From a virus, in the IMG/VR virus record IMGVR_UViG_3300020472_000005, positions 1 through 40,711 of that record: DNA of 40,711 nt, one strand, 5' to 3'. Shown piece after piece: positions 17,242 through 26,804 of this stretch (positions are counted from its first letter, which is position 1; each line of letters opens with the position of its first letter). The position numbers were made by a program, and so were the translations under genes. The notes beneath the pieces were generated by a model, which worked only from the letters and a program-made list of their open reading frames with translations, did not search any database and was not told where the DNA came from.

Positions 17242-17553
17242 ATGGCTAAAAAGAATGTAGAACTTGCCTCTGGTAGGAAGGTTCAATTAAAAGAAATGTC
17301 TGTTGATGAGATTGATTTTTGCAGTGATATTGCAGAAGTTATATATAATCAAGAGGGCGAGGTAACAACTGTTAGAGGCACTTCTAAATCAAGGACTGCT
17401 TGGATTAGAAGAGGTCTTGATGGTGGAGACTTTAAAGATTTTTCTTTAGACAATAAGGGATTTGCTAGTGATTCTGTTATCAGAGAACTTACTGAGGTAG
17501 AGAAAAATGAGCTTATGATGCTTATTCAAGGATATCAAAGCTTGGGGGAATAG
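17242..17553 (+). CDS. Tail assembly chaperone, short form (gpG-like)
   Basis: A 103-residue acidic protein between the tail tube and the tape measure, the standard place for the G chaperone that coats the tape measure during assembly. It begins MAKKNVELASGRKVQLKEMSVDEID, which resembles other phage chaperones that open with an 'G..v.l..m...d' strand-turn-helix pattern. The stop codon at 17551-17553 follows a run of five G at 17544-17548, and the -1 frame is open from 17511 through 18014, so a fraction of ribosomes should continue into a longer form. Confidence 0.72.
   Translation: MAKKNVELASGRKVQLKEMSVDEIDFCSDIAEVIYNQEGEVTTVRGTSKSRTAWIRRGLDGGDFKDFSLDNKGFASDSVIRELTEVEKNELMMLIQGYQSLGE
17541..17550 (+). 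promoter_or_regulatory. Predicted -1 programmed ribosomal frameshift site
   Basis: The reading frame passes TTG GGG GAA TAG. Slipping back one base on the GGG codon keeps perfect pairing (GGG at 17545-17547 to 17544-17546) and moves the ribosome into a frame that reads GGA ATA GAA and stays open to 18014. Frameshifting between the two genes before the tape measure is a conserved feature of tailed phages. The heptamer is not the classical lambda type, so the efficiency is uncertain. Confidence 0.65.
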
Positions 17554-17582
17554 AATCCCTTGCACTTGAAATAAATATCCAT

Positions 17583-18014
17583 TTGGATAATTGGTGTGAG
17601 GGTTGTAGATTCCACGACTTTCCCTATAAAGCAAAACCTCCAATCAAGATTGATGGAAAATATTCTTTTAAAAACTTTACCTGCAAGGAAGATGTTTATG
17701 ATGTTGTAGAAATGCTTTCAAAAGAGATTAAGGATCATAATAAAAATAAAGGGGGTAAAGGTTTGGATATCGCTATGGCTTTGTCAAAACAATTACCCCA
17801 TTTTTGTTGTCCTAATTTATTTTACGACTTAAGGCATCAAAAGGATATTGAAAAATATTTATACTGCAAGGAATTTGGAGTCTCTCCGTATGAAGGCTCT
17901 TATAATAATCAGCCTAAGAAATGGATTTCTAAATCATTTTTTATAAAAAAGGCTTTTGCTAAAAAAGAACAAGCTTTAATAGAAGCGAATAATAAAGAGG
18001 TGGAAAATGGCTAG
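17583..18014 (+). CDS. Tail assembly chaperone, frameshift extension (gpT-like)
   Basis: The reading frame from 17583 has only a TTG start, at its first codon, and no ribosome site, whereas the frame is open back to 17511. It is best read as the C-terminal extension of the upstream chaperone made by -1 frameshifting, giving a product of about 257 residues. The domain is notable for cysteines (CEGCRF, NFTCKED, HFCCPNLF, YLYCKEF) and aromatics, and it ends in a Lys/Glu-rich tail. The final codons overlap the tape measure start. Confidence 0.68.
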   Translation: MDNWCEGCRFHDFPYKAKPPIKIDGKYSFKNFTCKEDVYDVVEMLSKEIKDHNKNKGGKGLDIAMALSKQLPHFCCPNLFYDLRHQKDIEKYLYCKEFGVSPYEGSYNNQPKKWISKSFFIKKAFAKKEQALIEANNKEVENG

Positions 18015-21000
18015 TGTAGTTGTTGATTTAAAAAAGAATATTCTAGAACTTGCAAAAGCTAATCAGACATTAGGTACTAAGGTAAAAGTTGCTCAGAAGG
18101 ATATGGAGAACTTTGCTTTAGCTAATAAAAAGGTTAGAGATAGCTTTGATCAAGCCGCTAATAAATTGGCTAAGGGTAAGGTGGAAGTTGACGACTTAAT
18201 GGAAGCCTTTAAGTCCTATTCTAAAGTTTTAAATGCAAATGAAAAAGCTGTATTAAAAGCACAAGAGGCAGAGAAAAAAGCTCAAGCTATTGCTGATAAA
18301 AGAATTGCTCAAATGCGTAAGAACATGGAGCAATCTGAGGCAGTTAGAAAAAACAATCTACTAAAAAAGAAACTTGATGCTGATCTTCTATCTCAACAAA
18401 AACAAGCAATAAAAATATCAAATTCACACTCCCAAGCTCTAATTGAAGATAAAAAAAGGACAGAACAGGCAAATGTAGCTAACCAGAGAAGAGTTACTCA
18501 GATTAGGAAGTTAATTCTTAATATGAAAGATGCTGGTAAGGACACTAGAGCATTTGCTCTTGAAAATAAAAGATTAATTCAATCTGCTAAAAAATCTCAA
18601 GCTGGATTAGAGAAATTAACTAGAGCAACAAAAAATTATAATACTCAGCTTAAATTAGGTTGGTTCAATGTAAGAAACTTTAGGAACGCTAGTGGGAAAA
18701 TGGCTCCCACTTTATCTGTATTAAGGTCAAAACTTTTATTAGTATCTTTTGGACTTCAAGTACTTACAGGGAACATCCTTGTTAAAGCTATAAAAAATAC
18801 CATTCAAGCAGCCTCTACATTTGAAAATTTAAAAGTTAGGCTAACATCTTTATATGGATCTGTTCAAAGAGGGTCTAAAGCTTTTGAAGTATTTAACAAG
18901 GTAGCCGCTACTACACCATTCCAATTACAAAATGTTGTAGATGCTGGTGCAAAGCTAAAAGCTTTTGGAGTTAATGCAGAAGAAATGATAAAGCCTGTAT
19001 CTGACTTAGCCGCTTTTATGGGAGTAGATGTAGTTGAAGCCGCAGGTGCTATGGGTAGAGCTTTTGCAGGAGGAGCAGGAGCGGCTGATGTACTTAGAGA
19101 AAGAGGTATTTTACAGTTAATTAAGACTACTCAAGGTATTGATGACCTAACTAAATTAACTCTTCCACAATTTAGACAAGCTTTACAAGCTACATTGGTA
19201 GATCCTGTAGCTGGTATTGAAGGCTCTACAACAAAATTAGCAAAAACTTATACAGGTGCTGTATCTAATATGCAAGATTCAGTTTCAAGAGCTTCTGCAC
19301 AAATAGGCACTCATTTTAATGATTTGGCTATTAGAGTTACAAACAGCATAGGTAGAATGGCTAATAGGATGGAAGATTGGGCTAGATCAGATCTTCAAAG
19401 GCTTATTGAGATAGCTAAAGAAACTAATGATATTGAATTACTAGCACAGCTTCGAAAGGATCTTGAAGATAAAAAAGTAGAAAATAATTTAAAGCACCTT
19501 AGAAAAGAATTTCTTAGTCTATTGGGAGATTTACAAAAAGGAGATGGAGGTAAATTTGTTAATAGTTTGACAGAGTCTGAGGGTAAGCTTGGAGGCGTCT
19601 GGGATCTTATTAGAAATATTAATACAAGTCTTAATATTCGATCTAGTGCTAGTCAATTTATAAATATAGAAAATGCAGAACAGGCTGTAAATCTTCAAGA
19701 AGCTCTTAGAACCTCACTGGTAAAAACACTAGATGCAAGAAATAATTTAATGTCAGAAACTAGCAGTCTATGGGGAACTGAAAAAAAATCCAATATGGAA
19801 AAAATTGTAGCTTATGATGATCAAGTTAAGCTACTTAGATTACTTTCTATTCAAATGGAAAAAATAACTGGAAAAACCTTAGATCTTGCATCTGCAAGAA
19901 CAAGGGCATTTGGAGTTTCTGAAGCTAGATCTATAGATAAAGTAATTGAGTTAATAGATTATGAAGGTGAAAGTGTTGAGAAGGTTGTTCCTGCTTATGT
20001 AACTTTAAATGAATTATATAAAAATACTAATCAAGCTCAATTAGCTGTTATTCAATCTAATATTAATTTAATTGAAGGAATAGAGAAGGAGTACGGATCT
20101 ACCGAAGAATCTGTAAGGGTTTTAGCTATGCTTAACAAGCAGTATAATGATTTAGATCCTGTTGAGCGAGAAAGGGTAAAAAGAGCAAAAGAGCAGGCAG
20201 ACGAAACAGATAGGCTTAAGGAATTAAATAAAGAAGAGATTAAAAGCCAAAAACTTCGACTAGACATTTTAAAAGTTAGTAATCCACAGATGGATATTGA
20301 AACTCAGCTTAAAATAGAAGGGATTAAAGCTAGGGCTAAAGGAATAGATACAGATAAAGCTTGGATTGCTGATAGGAGAGAAGAATTAATTCTAATTAAG
20401 AAATTACAAACTGCTACTGAAAAATGGAATGATGCAAATAGCAATGCTGATGCTATAAAAGAAGCAAATAAGCAAGAAGCAACAACTTTATCACAGCGTA
20501 TTGAAATCTTAAAAGCTACAAAAAATAATGCAACTTTAGAAGATGAGCTTAATTTAGCTAAGATAGTAGCTAAACAAAATGATATAGAAATAACTACTGA
20601 GTGGATAAAATCTAAAACTGAAGAGTTAAAATTAATAAGGAAAATAGCACAGGCTAAAAAAGATGATGCTCTTGCTGAGGCTAATAAAAACGAAATAGAG
20701 AGTATGAGGCTCCGTATAAAGCTTTTAAAAGCAACAGTTCCTAATATGACTTTAGAGCAGGAAGTAGAATTAGAGGCAATAAAAGCTAGGGAAAAAGGTA
20801 TAAAAACAGGGATTTTCTGGAGAACTCAAAAGGCAACTGAAATACTGCTTACGAGACAGCTTACTAAAGATACTAAAGAATATAATGATGAAGTATCTAA
20901 AGATGCGTCTAAAAAAAATATAATAGAAAACCTTAAACAAGAAAATAAGTTGATGGGTTATAAATTGAAGCAAGGATTAGTTAATAATAAAAATTTAACT

Positions 21001-22143
21001 AAAGAGCAAATGCTTAAAATTGAAAAAATAAAGGCTAATGATGAAGAGCTTACATCTGATAAGGATTGGATTTTTTTTACGGAGCAAAAAATACTGCTTA
21101 AAATAAGACTTAATGAGCTAAGTGAAGAGACAAAAAATAATACAAAAGAAGCTATTGCATTAAGAATAAAAGAAAATATAGCTAATGAAGAGGGAAATAG
21201 AATTTTATCAGCTAGGGATAGTATAATAGGAACTTCTGTTAGAAGCTTAGGCTCTGTGGCTGGAGGTGCTTTAAGTGCTATTGGAGGGGGAATGTCTGGT
21301 AATTTCAAAACTGATGCTTTTAGTAACTTAGCTGATGCACAACAAGCTTCGTCAACTGTTGTAGGTTCAGACGGTGAACTAGATACTAAAATCAATAATG
21401 ATTTTATCAAAACTTTTAGGATTAACAATAATGCCAAGCATGAAAATGCAGAGCTATCAGCAGAGCTTAGACAAGCAGAAATAGATGCAACTCAAGCCTA
21501 TTATACACAATTAGGAGATATGGCTACAACTTTTATACAGCAAGAAGCACAAAAGCATAAAGCTGGTATAATGAATGAACATAAAGCAGAAATGAGCAGA
21601 CTTAAAGACTCTCTAAAATATAAGAGATCATCTGATGCTCAGAAGGCAAAATTAGAAGATGAAGTAAATGCTAAAACTAATAAAAAACTTAAAAAACAAT
21701 TTCGAATAGAACAACTTGCTTCTATAGCTTCTGTATGGATGGATGCTATTAAAGCTCAATTTAAAATGGTTGGTAAATCTCCTGTTAGCTTAGGTATGCC
21801 TTGGACTGCTCTTATAAACGGAATGGCTATTGCACAAACAGGATTAATAATGGCTCAAAAACCTCCTACTGCTGAAAAAGGTGGTTTAGTTTTAGGTAAT
21901 AGGCACTCTCAAGGAGGAACAATTATTGAAGCTGAGAGAGGTGAGTTTATTATGAGTAGAAATGCAGTTCAAAGTGCTGGAATAGAGACTATGAATAAAA
22001 TAAATCAAGGAGGTGCTGGAGGAGGATCTAATTTAACCTTTAATATCTCTGGAAATGTTATGAGTTCTGATTTTGTAGAAGGAGAATTAGCTGATAAAAT
22101 TAAAACAGCTATAAGAAGAGGTGCAGATTTTGGAATTAATTAA
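18007..22143 (+). CDS. Tape measure protein
   Basis: Sets the length of the tail tube and is ejected with DNA. At 1378 residues it predicts a tail of roughly 190-200 nm if the usual relation of about 0.15 nm per residue holds (inference). Residues 1-210 are Lys/Glu/Ala-rich coiled coil. A hydrophobic segment is at about 237-262 (VLRSKLLLVSFGLQVLTGNI). The conserved tape-measure domain spans about 270-400, with FENLKVRLTSLYGS and AMGRAFAGGAGAADVLRERG. Residues 739-1045 hold four tandem repeats of 70-80 residues. The C-terminal part has GLVLGNRHSQGGTIIEAERGEF, commonly seen at tape measure ends. ATG 18007 has GAGGTGG upstream and overlaps the preceding gene. Confidence 0.93.
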   Translation: MASVVVDLKKNILELAKANQTLGTKVKVAQKDMENFALANKKVRDSFDQAANKLAKGKVEVDDLMEAFKSYSKVLNANEKAVLKAQEAEKKAQAIADKRIAQMRKNMEQSEAVRKNNLLKKKLDADLLSQQKQAIKISNSHSQALIEDKKRTEQANVANQRRVTQIRKLILNMKDAGKDTRAFALENKRLIQSAKKSQAGLEKLTRATKNYNTQLKLGWFNVRNFRNASGKMAPTLSVLRSKLLLVSFGLQVLTGNILVKAIKNTIQAASTFENLKVRLTSLYGSVQRGSKAFEVFNKVAATTPFQLQNVVDAGAKLKAFGVNAEEMIKPVSDLAAFMGVDVVEAAGAMGRAFAGGAGAADVLRERGILQLIKTTQGIDDLTKLTLPQFRQALQATLVDPVAGIEGSTTKLAKTYTGAVSNMQDSVSRASAQIGTHFNDLAIRVTNSIGRMANRMEDWARSDLQRLIEIAKETNDIELLAQLRKDLEDKKVENNLKHLRKEFLSLLGDLQKGDGGKFVNSLTESEGKLGGVWDLIRNINTSLNIRSSASQFINIENAEQAVNLQEALRTSLVKTLDARNNLMSETSSLWGTEKKSNMEKIVAYDDQVKLLRLLSIQMEKITGKTLDLASARTRAFGVSEARSIDKVIELIDYEGESVEKVVPAYVTLNELYKNTNQAQLAVIQSNINLIEGIEKEYGSTEESVRVLAMLNKQYNDLDPVERERVKRAKEQADETDRLKELNKEEIKSQKLRLDILKVSNPQMDIETQLKIEGIKARAKGIDTDKAWIADRREELILIKKLQTATEKWNDANSNADAIKEANKQEATTLSQRIEILKATKNNATLEDELNLAKIVAKQNDIEITTEWIKSKTEELKLIRKIAQAKKDDALAEANKNEIESMRLRIKLLKATVPNMTLEQEVELEAIKAREKGIKTGIFWRTQKATEILLTRQLTKDTKEYNDEVSKDASKKNIIENLKQENKLMGYKLKQGLVNNKNLTKEQMLKIEKIKANDEELTSDKDWIFFTEQKILLKIRLNELSEETKNNTKEAIALRIKENIANEEGNRILSARDSIIGTSVRSLGSVAGGALSAIGGGMSGNFKTDAFSNLADAQQASSTVVGSDGELDTKINNDFIKTFRINNNAKHENAELSAELRQAEIDATQAYYTQLGDMATTFIQQEAQKHKAGIMNEHKAEMSRLKDSLKYKRSSDAQKAKLEDEVNAKTNKKLKKQFRIEQLASIASVWMDAIKAQFKMVGKSPVSLGMPWTALINGMAIAQTGLIMAQKPPTAEKGGLVLGNRHSQGGTIIEAERGEFIMSRNAVQSAGIETMNKINQGGAGGGSNLTFNISGNVMSSDFVEGELADKIKTAIRRGADFGIN

Positions 22144-22513
22144 AAGGAAATTGATAGATTTCTTGTTAAATTTAAATATAAGCATTGGTAAAAAATTAGT
22201 ATTTTATAAAGCTAAGTACTCTGAAGATGAAGTTCTTGAAAAGGAGATTAATAAACATTCTTCAGAGGGCAGTAAATTTGATCTTAGAGGCATGACTGAT
22301 AGATTGAAAAATGTATTAATTTACGATCAAGATGTGATAGATAAGAGATGGGATGAGTGTGCAAATTGTGAATTTTTAATAAAGCCTACAAATAATTGTA
22401 AAAAATGTGGATGCTTTATGAAAGCTAAAACAAGAGTTGCTACTGCTAGTTGCCCTATAGGTAAGTGGGATAAGGAATATGATTTTATAAAAGGAGCTCC
22501 AGTTGGCAAATAA
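22121..22513 (+). CDS. Cys-rich tail-associated protein
   Basis: The 130-residue product has a C-terminal metal-binding motif: CANCEF at about 80-85, NNCKKCGCFM at about 91-100 and ASCPIGKW at about 109-116. This CxxC...CxxCGC...CPxGKW arrangement is widespread in small phage proteins of unknown function. The predicted GTG start at 22121 overlaps the tape measure end by 23 bp; a TTG at 22151 is an alternative, with AAAAGG closely upstream. Position between tape measure and tail-tip genes suggests a tail tip or assembly role, perhaps binding Zn or Fe-S. Confidence 0.68.
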   Translation: MQILELIKRKLIDFLLNLNISIGKKLVFYKAKYSEDEVLEKEINKHSSEGSKFDLRGMTDRLKNVLIYDQDVIDKRWDECANCEFLIKPTNNCKKCGCFMKAKTRVATASCPIGKWDKEYDFIKGAPVGK

Positions 22514-25500
22514 TTACTACGAAAGTATAGCTAAAAGAGTACCAGACAAATTCTTTAGACATATATCTGAAGTAAATCATACTACCTTAATTCCTGTAAT
22601 TGCTATTGGTGATTGTGAAATGTGGGATCAATCTCTTATTACTAGCGATCCTTATGGAGCTAATCAAAAAGCTAGTGATTGGAGAACTAATGCTATTTGG
22701 GTTAGCACAGCTGGATTTAGCTGGACAGATTCTTTTCAAGTAAGCAGTGGTGGAAGTTGGCAAAAAGATTATATGGAAGTTCTTCCATTATTAACTAATA
22801 TACCAACTTTAAAAGAAAGTGTAAACTTAGAAAGTAGAAAATATTCAATAAATTCTGTTACTCTAGAATTTTCAAATTCTCTATTAACCACGGAGTATGC
22901 CGGCTCAACAATAAGTGAACTTTTAAATGATAAATTTGGTTCATTATACAATGTTGAATGTAGAATATTTTGGAAAGCTCCAGATAGTATAATTTTTTAT
23001 CCTGCAGGAACTGCAGATACTCCACCTTCAGAATCTGCCTATCAAGTTTACTTTGGATATATAAAAGATTTTAAAATATCTAAAAATTCTATTTCAATCG
23101 AATTAGAAGATAAAAGTCAAGATTTTTTAAATGTTGAGCTCCCTACAGAAAAAGTAAGCGATCAAGCTTTTGATAAATATAAAAATAAACCCTATCCCAT
23201 GGTCTATGGTCATGTTGATAGATCTCCTTGTGTTATAGAAAATTCTATAGATTTAGATGATTGGGGATTAGGAGCTGGAAATTTAAGTGTTATTGCTGAT
23301 AAAGATAGTAGCACTACAATAGAAGATTATGGATTTTTTGTAGGCTTTGATAATAAAAGCTTAAGAGTGCCAGAAAAATTAATTCCTGTAGATCCCAAGA
23401 TGCAAAATTTAAGTCCGGGCTATTTTGATTCTACTGGTTATGGAGAAGGGGTTGACCAGTGGGAAAAATCTGCATCTGGAGGCATTACTTTAATATCTCT
23501 TGCAACAGACGAAGAAAATACAAATCCAGTAGCTAACAACTCTATAGTAGTTGAAGAAGTTGCGACAATTGATGGTGATAAAGTTACATTTGAACCTGTT
23601 AGAAATAAATCTGTATATTGGTCTAATAAGCATCATACTAGTTTAAATAAGACTGTAAATTATGCATATTATGCAGGTATCTGGGATAAAGAGCATAATA
23701 CATTTACATCTACAGTTAGAACTGCACCTCATTCCGATTTTTTTGGAGTTCCAGCCGACTTTGATGATGATTGGTTTAACTCTTCTATACTTGATGATGG
23801 TATAGAATCTAATTTTATGGGTGTTAATTATGACAATGGTACTAATAATGATATTAATACTCCAGATGATTGGACAAGATCTGAAGATGGTCATGATATA
23901 ATTATGGGTGGTCTAGCTATAAAAACAAATCCTTCTTCTGATCAATTTTTATTAGGATATTTTACAGCAGATTTAGGAGTATATCTTGCAAGAATGCAGA
24001 AGTATTCTTCTGGAGGAGATTATGCTTCAAATACTGGTAGTATGGATATTGTTCTTAGAATTGGAGCATCTAGATCTACAAGTGCAGGTTATAAATTTAG
24101 AGAAATTAGATCTTTTAATCTTGATGGATTTGATGGACATGATTGGCAAAGTGCAGATGATAGTGATGATGATAATGTGCAATGGAATAATTACACTTTT
24201 GCACATCAAATTCAAGATGGTGATGGAGGTGGAGCTTCGGAAATACTTTGTTATTTACAATCACAAGATGGAGAGTTTTTAGGTCAAATTGAATTTAAAG
24301 ATTTCAAAGTTGTAACTCATACAGAGCTTAAAGATTTAACTAAACTTGATTTATTTGCAGATGTTTATGGAAGAAAGACAGGTGCTAATGATTATAATTC
24401 AATAATTAAAGATCTTTTACAAAATCAGCTTGGCTTTCCAACTGACAGAAGGATAATAAATGTTCAAGACACTTCTTTTGACTGGAGATATTCCTTCACT
24501 ATAGAAGATTTAATTACATCTAAAAAATTAATAGAAGAATTTAATTCTGCAACTCCTTATATTTCATATGTAACTTCTAATGGAGATTTTTTTACAAGAG
24601 ATATACCTGCAACACCTGCAACTGCTTTTGCAGAAATACATGAAAAAGATGTAATAGACTTCTCTTTTAAGAGAACAGATTTTAATAAAATTTATTCAAA
24701 AATAGAACTTCATTATAATTGGAATTATATTACTCAAGAATTTGATGGACTTGAAGAAATTAGTGTTGATTCTTTCAATGGTGATGGAGAAGCTCTTGGC
24801 TATAACTCAAATCCTTGGAGTCATGATTATTACAAAACCACAGAAAAATCAACAACATTAGTAATTGATGATCATAGAGGTAAATATATAAGAAGTACTC
24901 AAACTGCAGTTGATTTTTCTACTTTTATGCTAATGTATAATTGCAATCAACATTTAATAATGAAAGTTAAACTTCCTGTTAGTTTTATCTATTTAAACAT
25001 AGGTGATTTAATTAAATTTAACGACCTTTTAGGAGGCTTAAAGCCTTATGGAATAGATTACACTTCAGCTAGTCAATCTGTAAATGGTCAGTTAATATAT
25101 AATAGGTTTATGATTACCTCCATTAATAAAAAAATAGATTCTATAGAGGTGGAATTGACTCAGCTTCACAATCTTTCAGCTAGTATTGCAGTAGGTTGCA
25201 CAGACTCAAATGCGGCAACTTATAATTCAGATGCAGTTATAGATGATGGCAGTTGCTTATATACAGATCCATGCAACAATGTAGTTCCCTATGGAGAAAT
25301 ACATCCAGACTGTGGTGTTGATTGCACAGGTCTTGCAGGTGGAACTGCTGTAATAGATAGTTGTGGAGTTTGTGGAGGGCTAGGTGCAAGTTGTTCTGGC
25401 TGTGGGGATGCAAATGCTCTTAATTATGATGTTAGTGCATCTAGTTTTAGTTGGGATGCTTGTTTTTTTTGGAGAAAATTAAACACCGCCCTAAATGAAC

Positions 25501-26804
25501 CTGCATGTCCTTATACATCTGGAGAGTATAGTTGTGAGACAGGCACTTATATAAATAATACATTTTGTTTAGATCCAGCTTATAGCCATCAATGTTATAG
25601 TGGATCTCCTTCAAGATCAAGGGGTGTTTGGGTAGTGGGGGGAGTAGGAGCAGACTCATACGCTTCAGAAGATTTAATACCTTTAGAAGATGTTAAAAAC
25701 TATATAGATAATGGATGTTATGATGATGGGTCTGGATCAGATTGTGCTAGCTATCCTCCTACATTATTATATGAATCAGATTGTCAAGGCGATTGTATTA
25801 AGCCTCAATGGTATATATACAAATTTATATTTCGTATAAAGTTACCAGACGGCAGAGTAAAAAGCTTTATTGTAGAAAACGATTATATATCTGATCAATA
25901 CGGACAAGTGCCTTTTTTTGAAATATTTGGAGAAGATTTTTTAGAAGATATGGTTTATGGATTTGATGGATGGACTACATGGGATATTGTCTTACAATTA
26001 AGACTTACTGGAGACTATTATGAGGGTTCGCACTCAAGAGATGTTAAAGTTAAATGGAATGCAAAACATGAAAATATTACAGGAAATTCTGCAAATTCAC
26101 CTGCTTGGATTAATCCTCCTCAATGGAGTAACTCTGATTGCACTCCTGTTGAAGATGAAAATGGAAATCTTGTAGTTGATGAAGAATTATGTGGCTTTGT
26201 AGATTATTTTACTAATTTAAATAACGGACAAAATACTGTATATCTAACCGACCAAGGTTGGAATGGTGATCCAAATTACGGTGGAGCAAATTTTTTCCAA
26301 GATTATAGAAACAATGCATTTGTAGGAGATGGTGTTGGAGGTGTTTTAAAGGTTAAATTTAATTTTGCTGTTAGTCCTCTTGAGGGTAATGGGCTTCAAG
26401 AGCTTGAGCAAGAACTATGGATCAATTATTATCCTACAGATTGTTATCCTCCGGGATTTATTACCTATCCTACTCTTTTTGGTGAATATACTGCTGGGGA
26501 TATGAGACATGATAGCATAAATACAGATGATTATTATGAATTTTCAGATTGCATGACAGCTGGAACCTATCCTTGGTCAAATTTTAAGTGGAATGATTCA
26601 GATTGCTATTATCATCCTAGAGCATGTGCCATGGATATGAATCAAAGTGGAGGTTATCCAAGCTATATAGATCTTCTTTTATTAGCAGATCTTTTAAATT
26701 GCATATCATCTCCCTATGAACTAGATTATAACACGGATCGTTATGATAGTTGCATGGAAGAAATTGGGCTACCGAGAACTAATCTTGAATTTTGGGATGT
26801 TTAA
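22503..26804 (+). CDS. Tail-tip / central tail protein with DDGSC-type repeat domain
   Basis: A 1433-residue protein starting at TTG 22503, supported by an AAGGAG site six bases upstream. Residues about 75-250 (LESRKYSINSVTLEFSNSLL, KDFKISKNSISIELEDKSQDFL and the YPMVYGHVDRSPCVIENS segment) look like baseplate hub or central tail proteins. The middle to about 890 is beta-rich with a hub-like end (IGDLIKFNDLLGG). From residue 898 there is a Cys/Asp-rich module: GCTDSNAATYNSDAVIDDGSC, then DCGVDCTGLAGG, DSCGVCGG and GCGDANALNYD. Such repeats are known from secreted and surface proteins of marine bacteria and are likely calcium-stabilised. The C-terminal about 350 residues carry many paired cysteines. 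Probable receptor contact. Confidence 0.75.
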   Translation: MANNYYESIAKRVPDKFFRHISEVNHTTLIPVIAIGDCEMWDQSLITSDPYGANQKASDWRTNAIWVSTAGFSWTDSFQVSSGGSWQKDYMEVLPLLTNIPTLKESVNLESRKYSINSVTLEFSNSLLTTEYAGSTISELLNDKFGSLYNVECRIFWKAPDSIIFYPAGTADTPPSESAYQVYFGYIKDFKISKNSISIELEDKSQDFLNVELPTEKVSDQAFDKYKNKPYPMVYGHVDRSPCVIENSIDLDDWGLGAGNLSVIADKDSSTTIEDYGFFVGFDNKSLRVPEKLIPVDPKMQNLSPGYFDSTGYGEGVDQWEKSASGGITLISLATDEENTNPVANNSIVVEEVATIDGDKVTFEPVRNKSVYWSNKHHTSLNKTVNYAYYAGIWDKEHNTFTSTVRTAPHSDFFGVPADFDDDWFNSSILDDGIESNFMGVNYDNGTNNDINTPDDWTRSEDGHDIIMGGLAIKTNPSSDQFLLGYFTADLGVYLARMQKYSSGGDYASNTGSMDIVLRIGASRSTSAGYKFREIRSFNLDGFDGHDWQSADDSDDDNVQWNNYTFAHQIQDGDGGGASEILCYLQSQDGEFLGQIEFKDFKVVTHTELKDLTKLDLFADVYGRKTGANDYNSIIKDLLQNQLGFPTDRRIINVQDTSFDWRYSFTIEDLITSKKLIEEFNSATPYISYVTSNGDFFTRDIPATPATAFAEIHEKDVIDFSFKRTDFNKIYSKIELHYNWNYITQEFDGLEEISVDSFNGDGEALGYNSNPWSHDYYKTTEKSTTLVIDDHRGKYIRSTQTAVDFSTFMLMYNCNQHLIMKVKLPVSFIYLNIGDLIKFNDLLGGLKPYGIDYTSASQSVNGQLIYNRFMITSINKKIDSIEVELTQLHNLSASIAVGCTDSNAATYNSDAVIDDGSCLYTDPCNNVVPYGEIHPDCGVDCTGLAGGTAVIDSCGVCGGLGASCSGCGDANALNYDVSASSFSWDACFFWRKLNTALNEPACPYTSGEYSCETGTYINNTFCLDPAYSHQCYSGSPSRSRGVWVVGGVGADSYASEDLIPLEDVKNYIDNGCYDDGSGSDCASYPPTLLYESDCQGDCIKPQWYIYKFIFRIKLPDGRVKSFIVENDYISDQYGQVPFFEIFGEDFLEDMVYGFDGWTTWDIVLQLRLTGDYYEGSHSRDVKVKWNAKHENITGNSANSPAWINPPQWSNSDCTPVEDENGNLVVDEELCGFVDYFTNLNNGQNTVYLTDQGWNGDPNYGGANFFQDYRNNAFVGDGVGGVLKVKFNFAVSPLEGNGLQELEQELWINYYPTDCYPPGFITYPTLFGEYTAGDMRHDSINTDDYYEFSDCMTAGTYPWSNFKWNDSDCYYHPRACAMDMNQSGGYPSYIDLLLLADLLNCISSPYELDYNTDRYDSCMEEIGLPRTNLEFWDV

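Noticed and set aside
20958-21437. A 159-codon open frame on the reverse strand inside the tape measure gene
   Set aside because: It is antisense to an obvious long gene, and its Ser/Leu-rich translation is the shadow expected of Lys/Glu-rich codons on the other strand.
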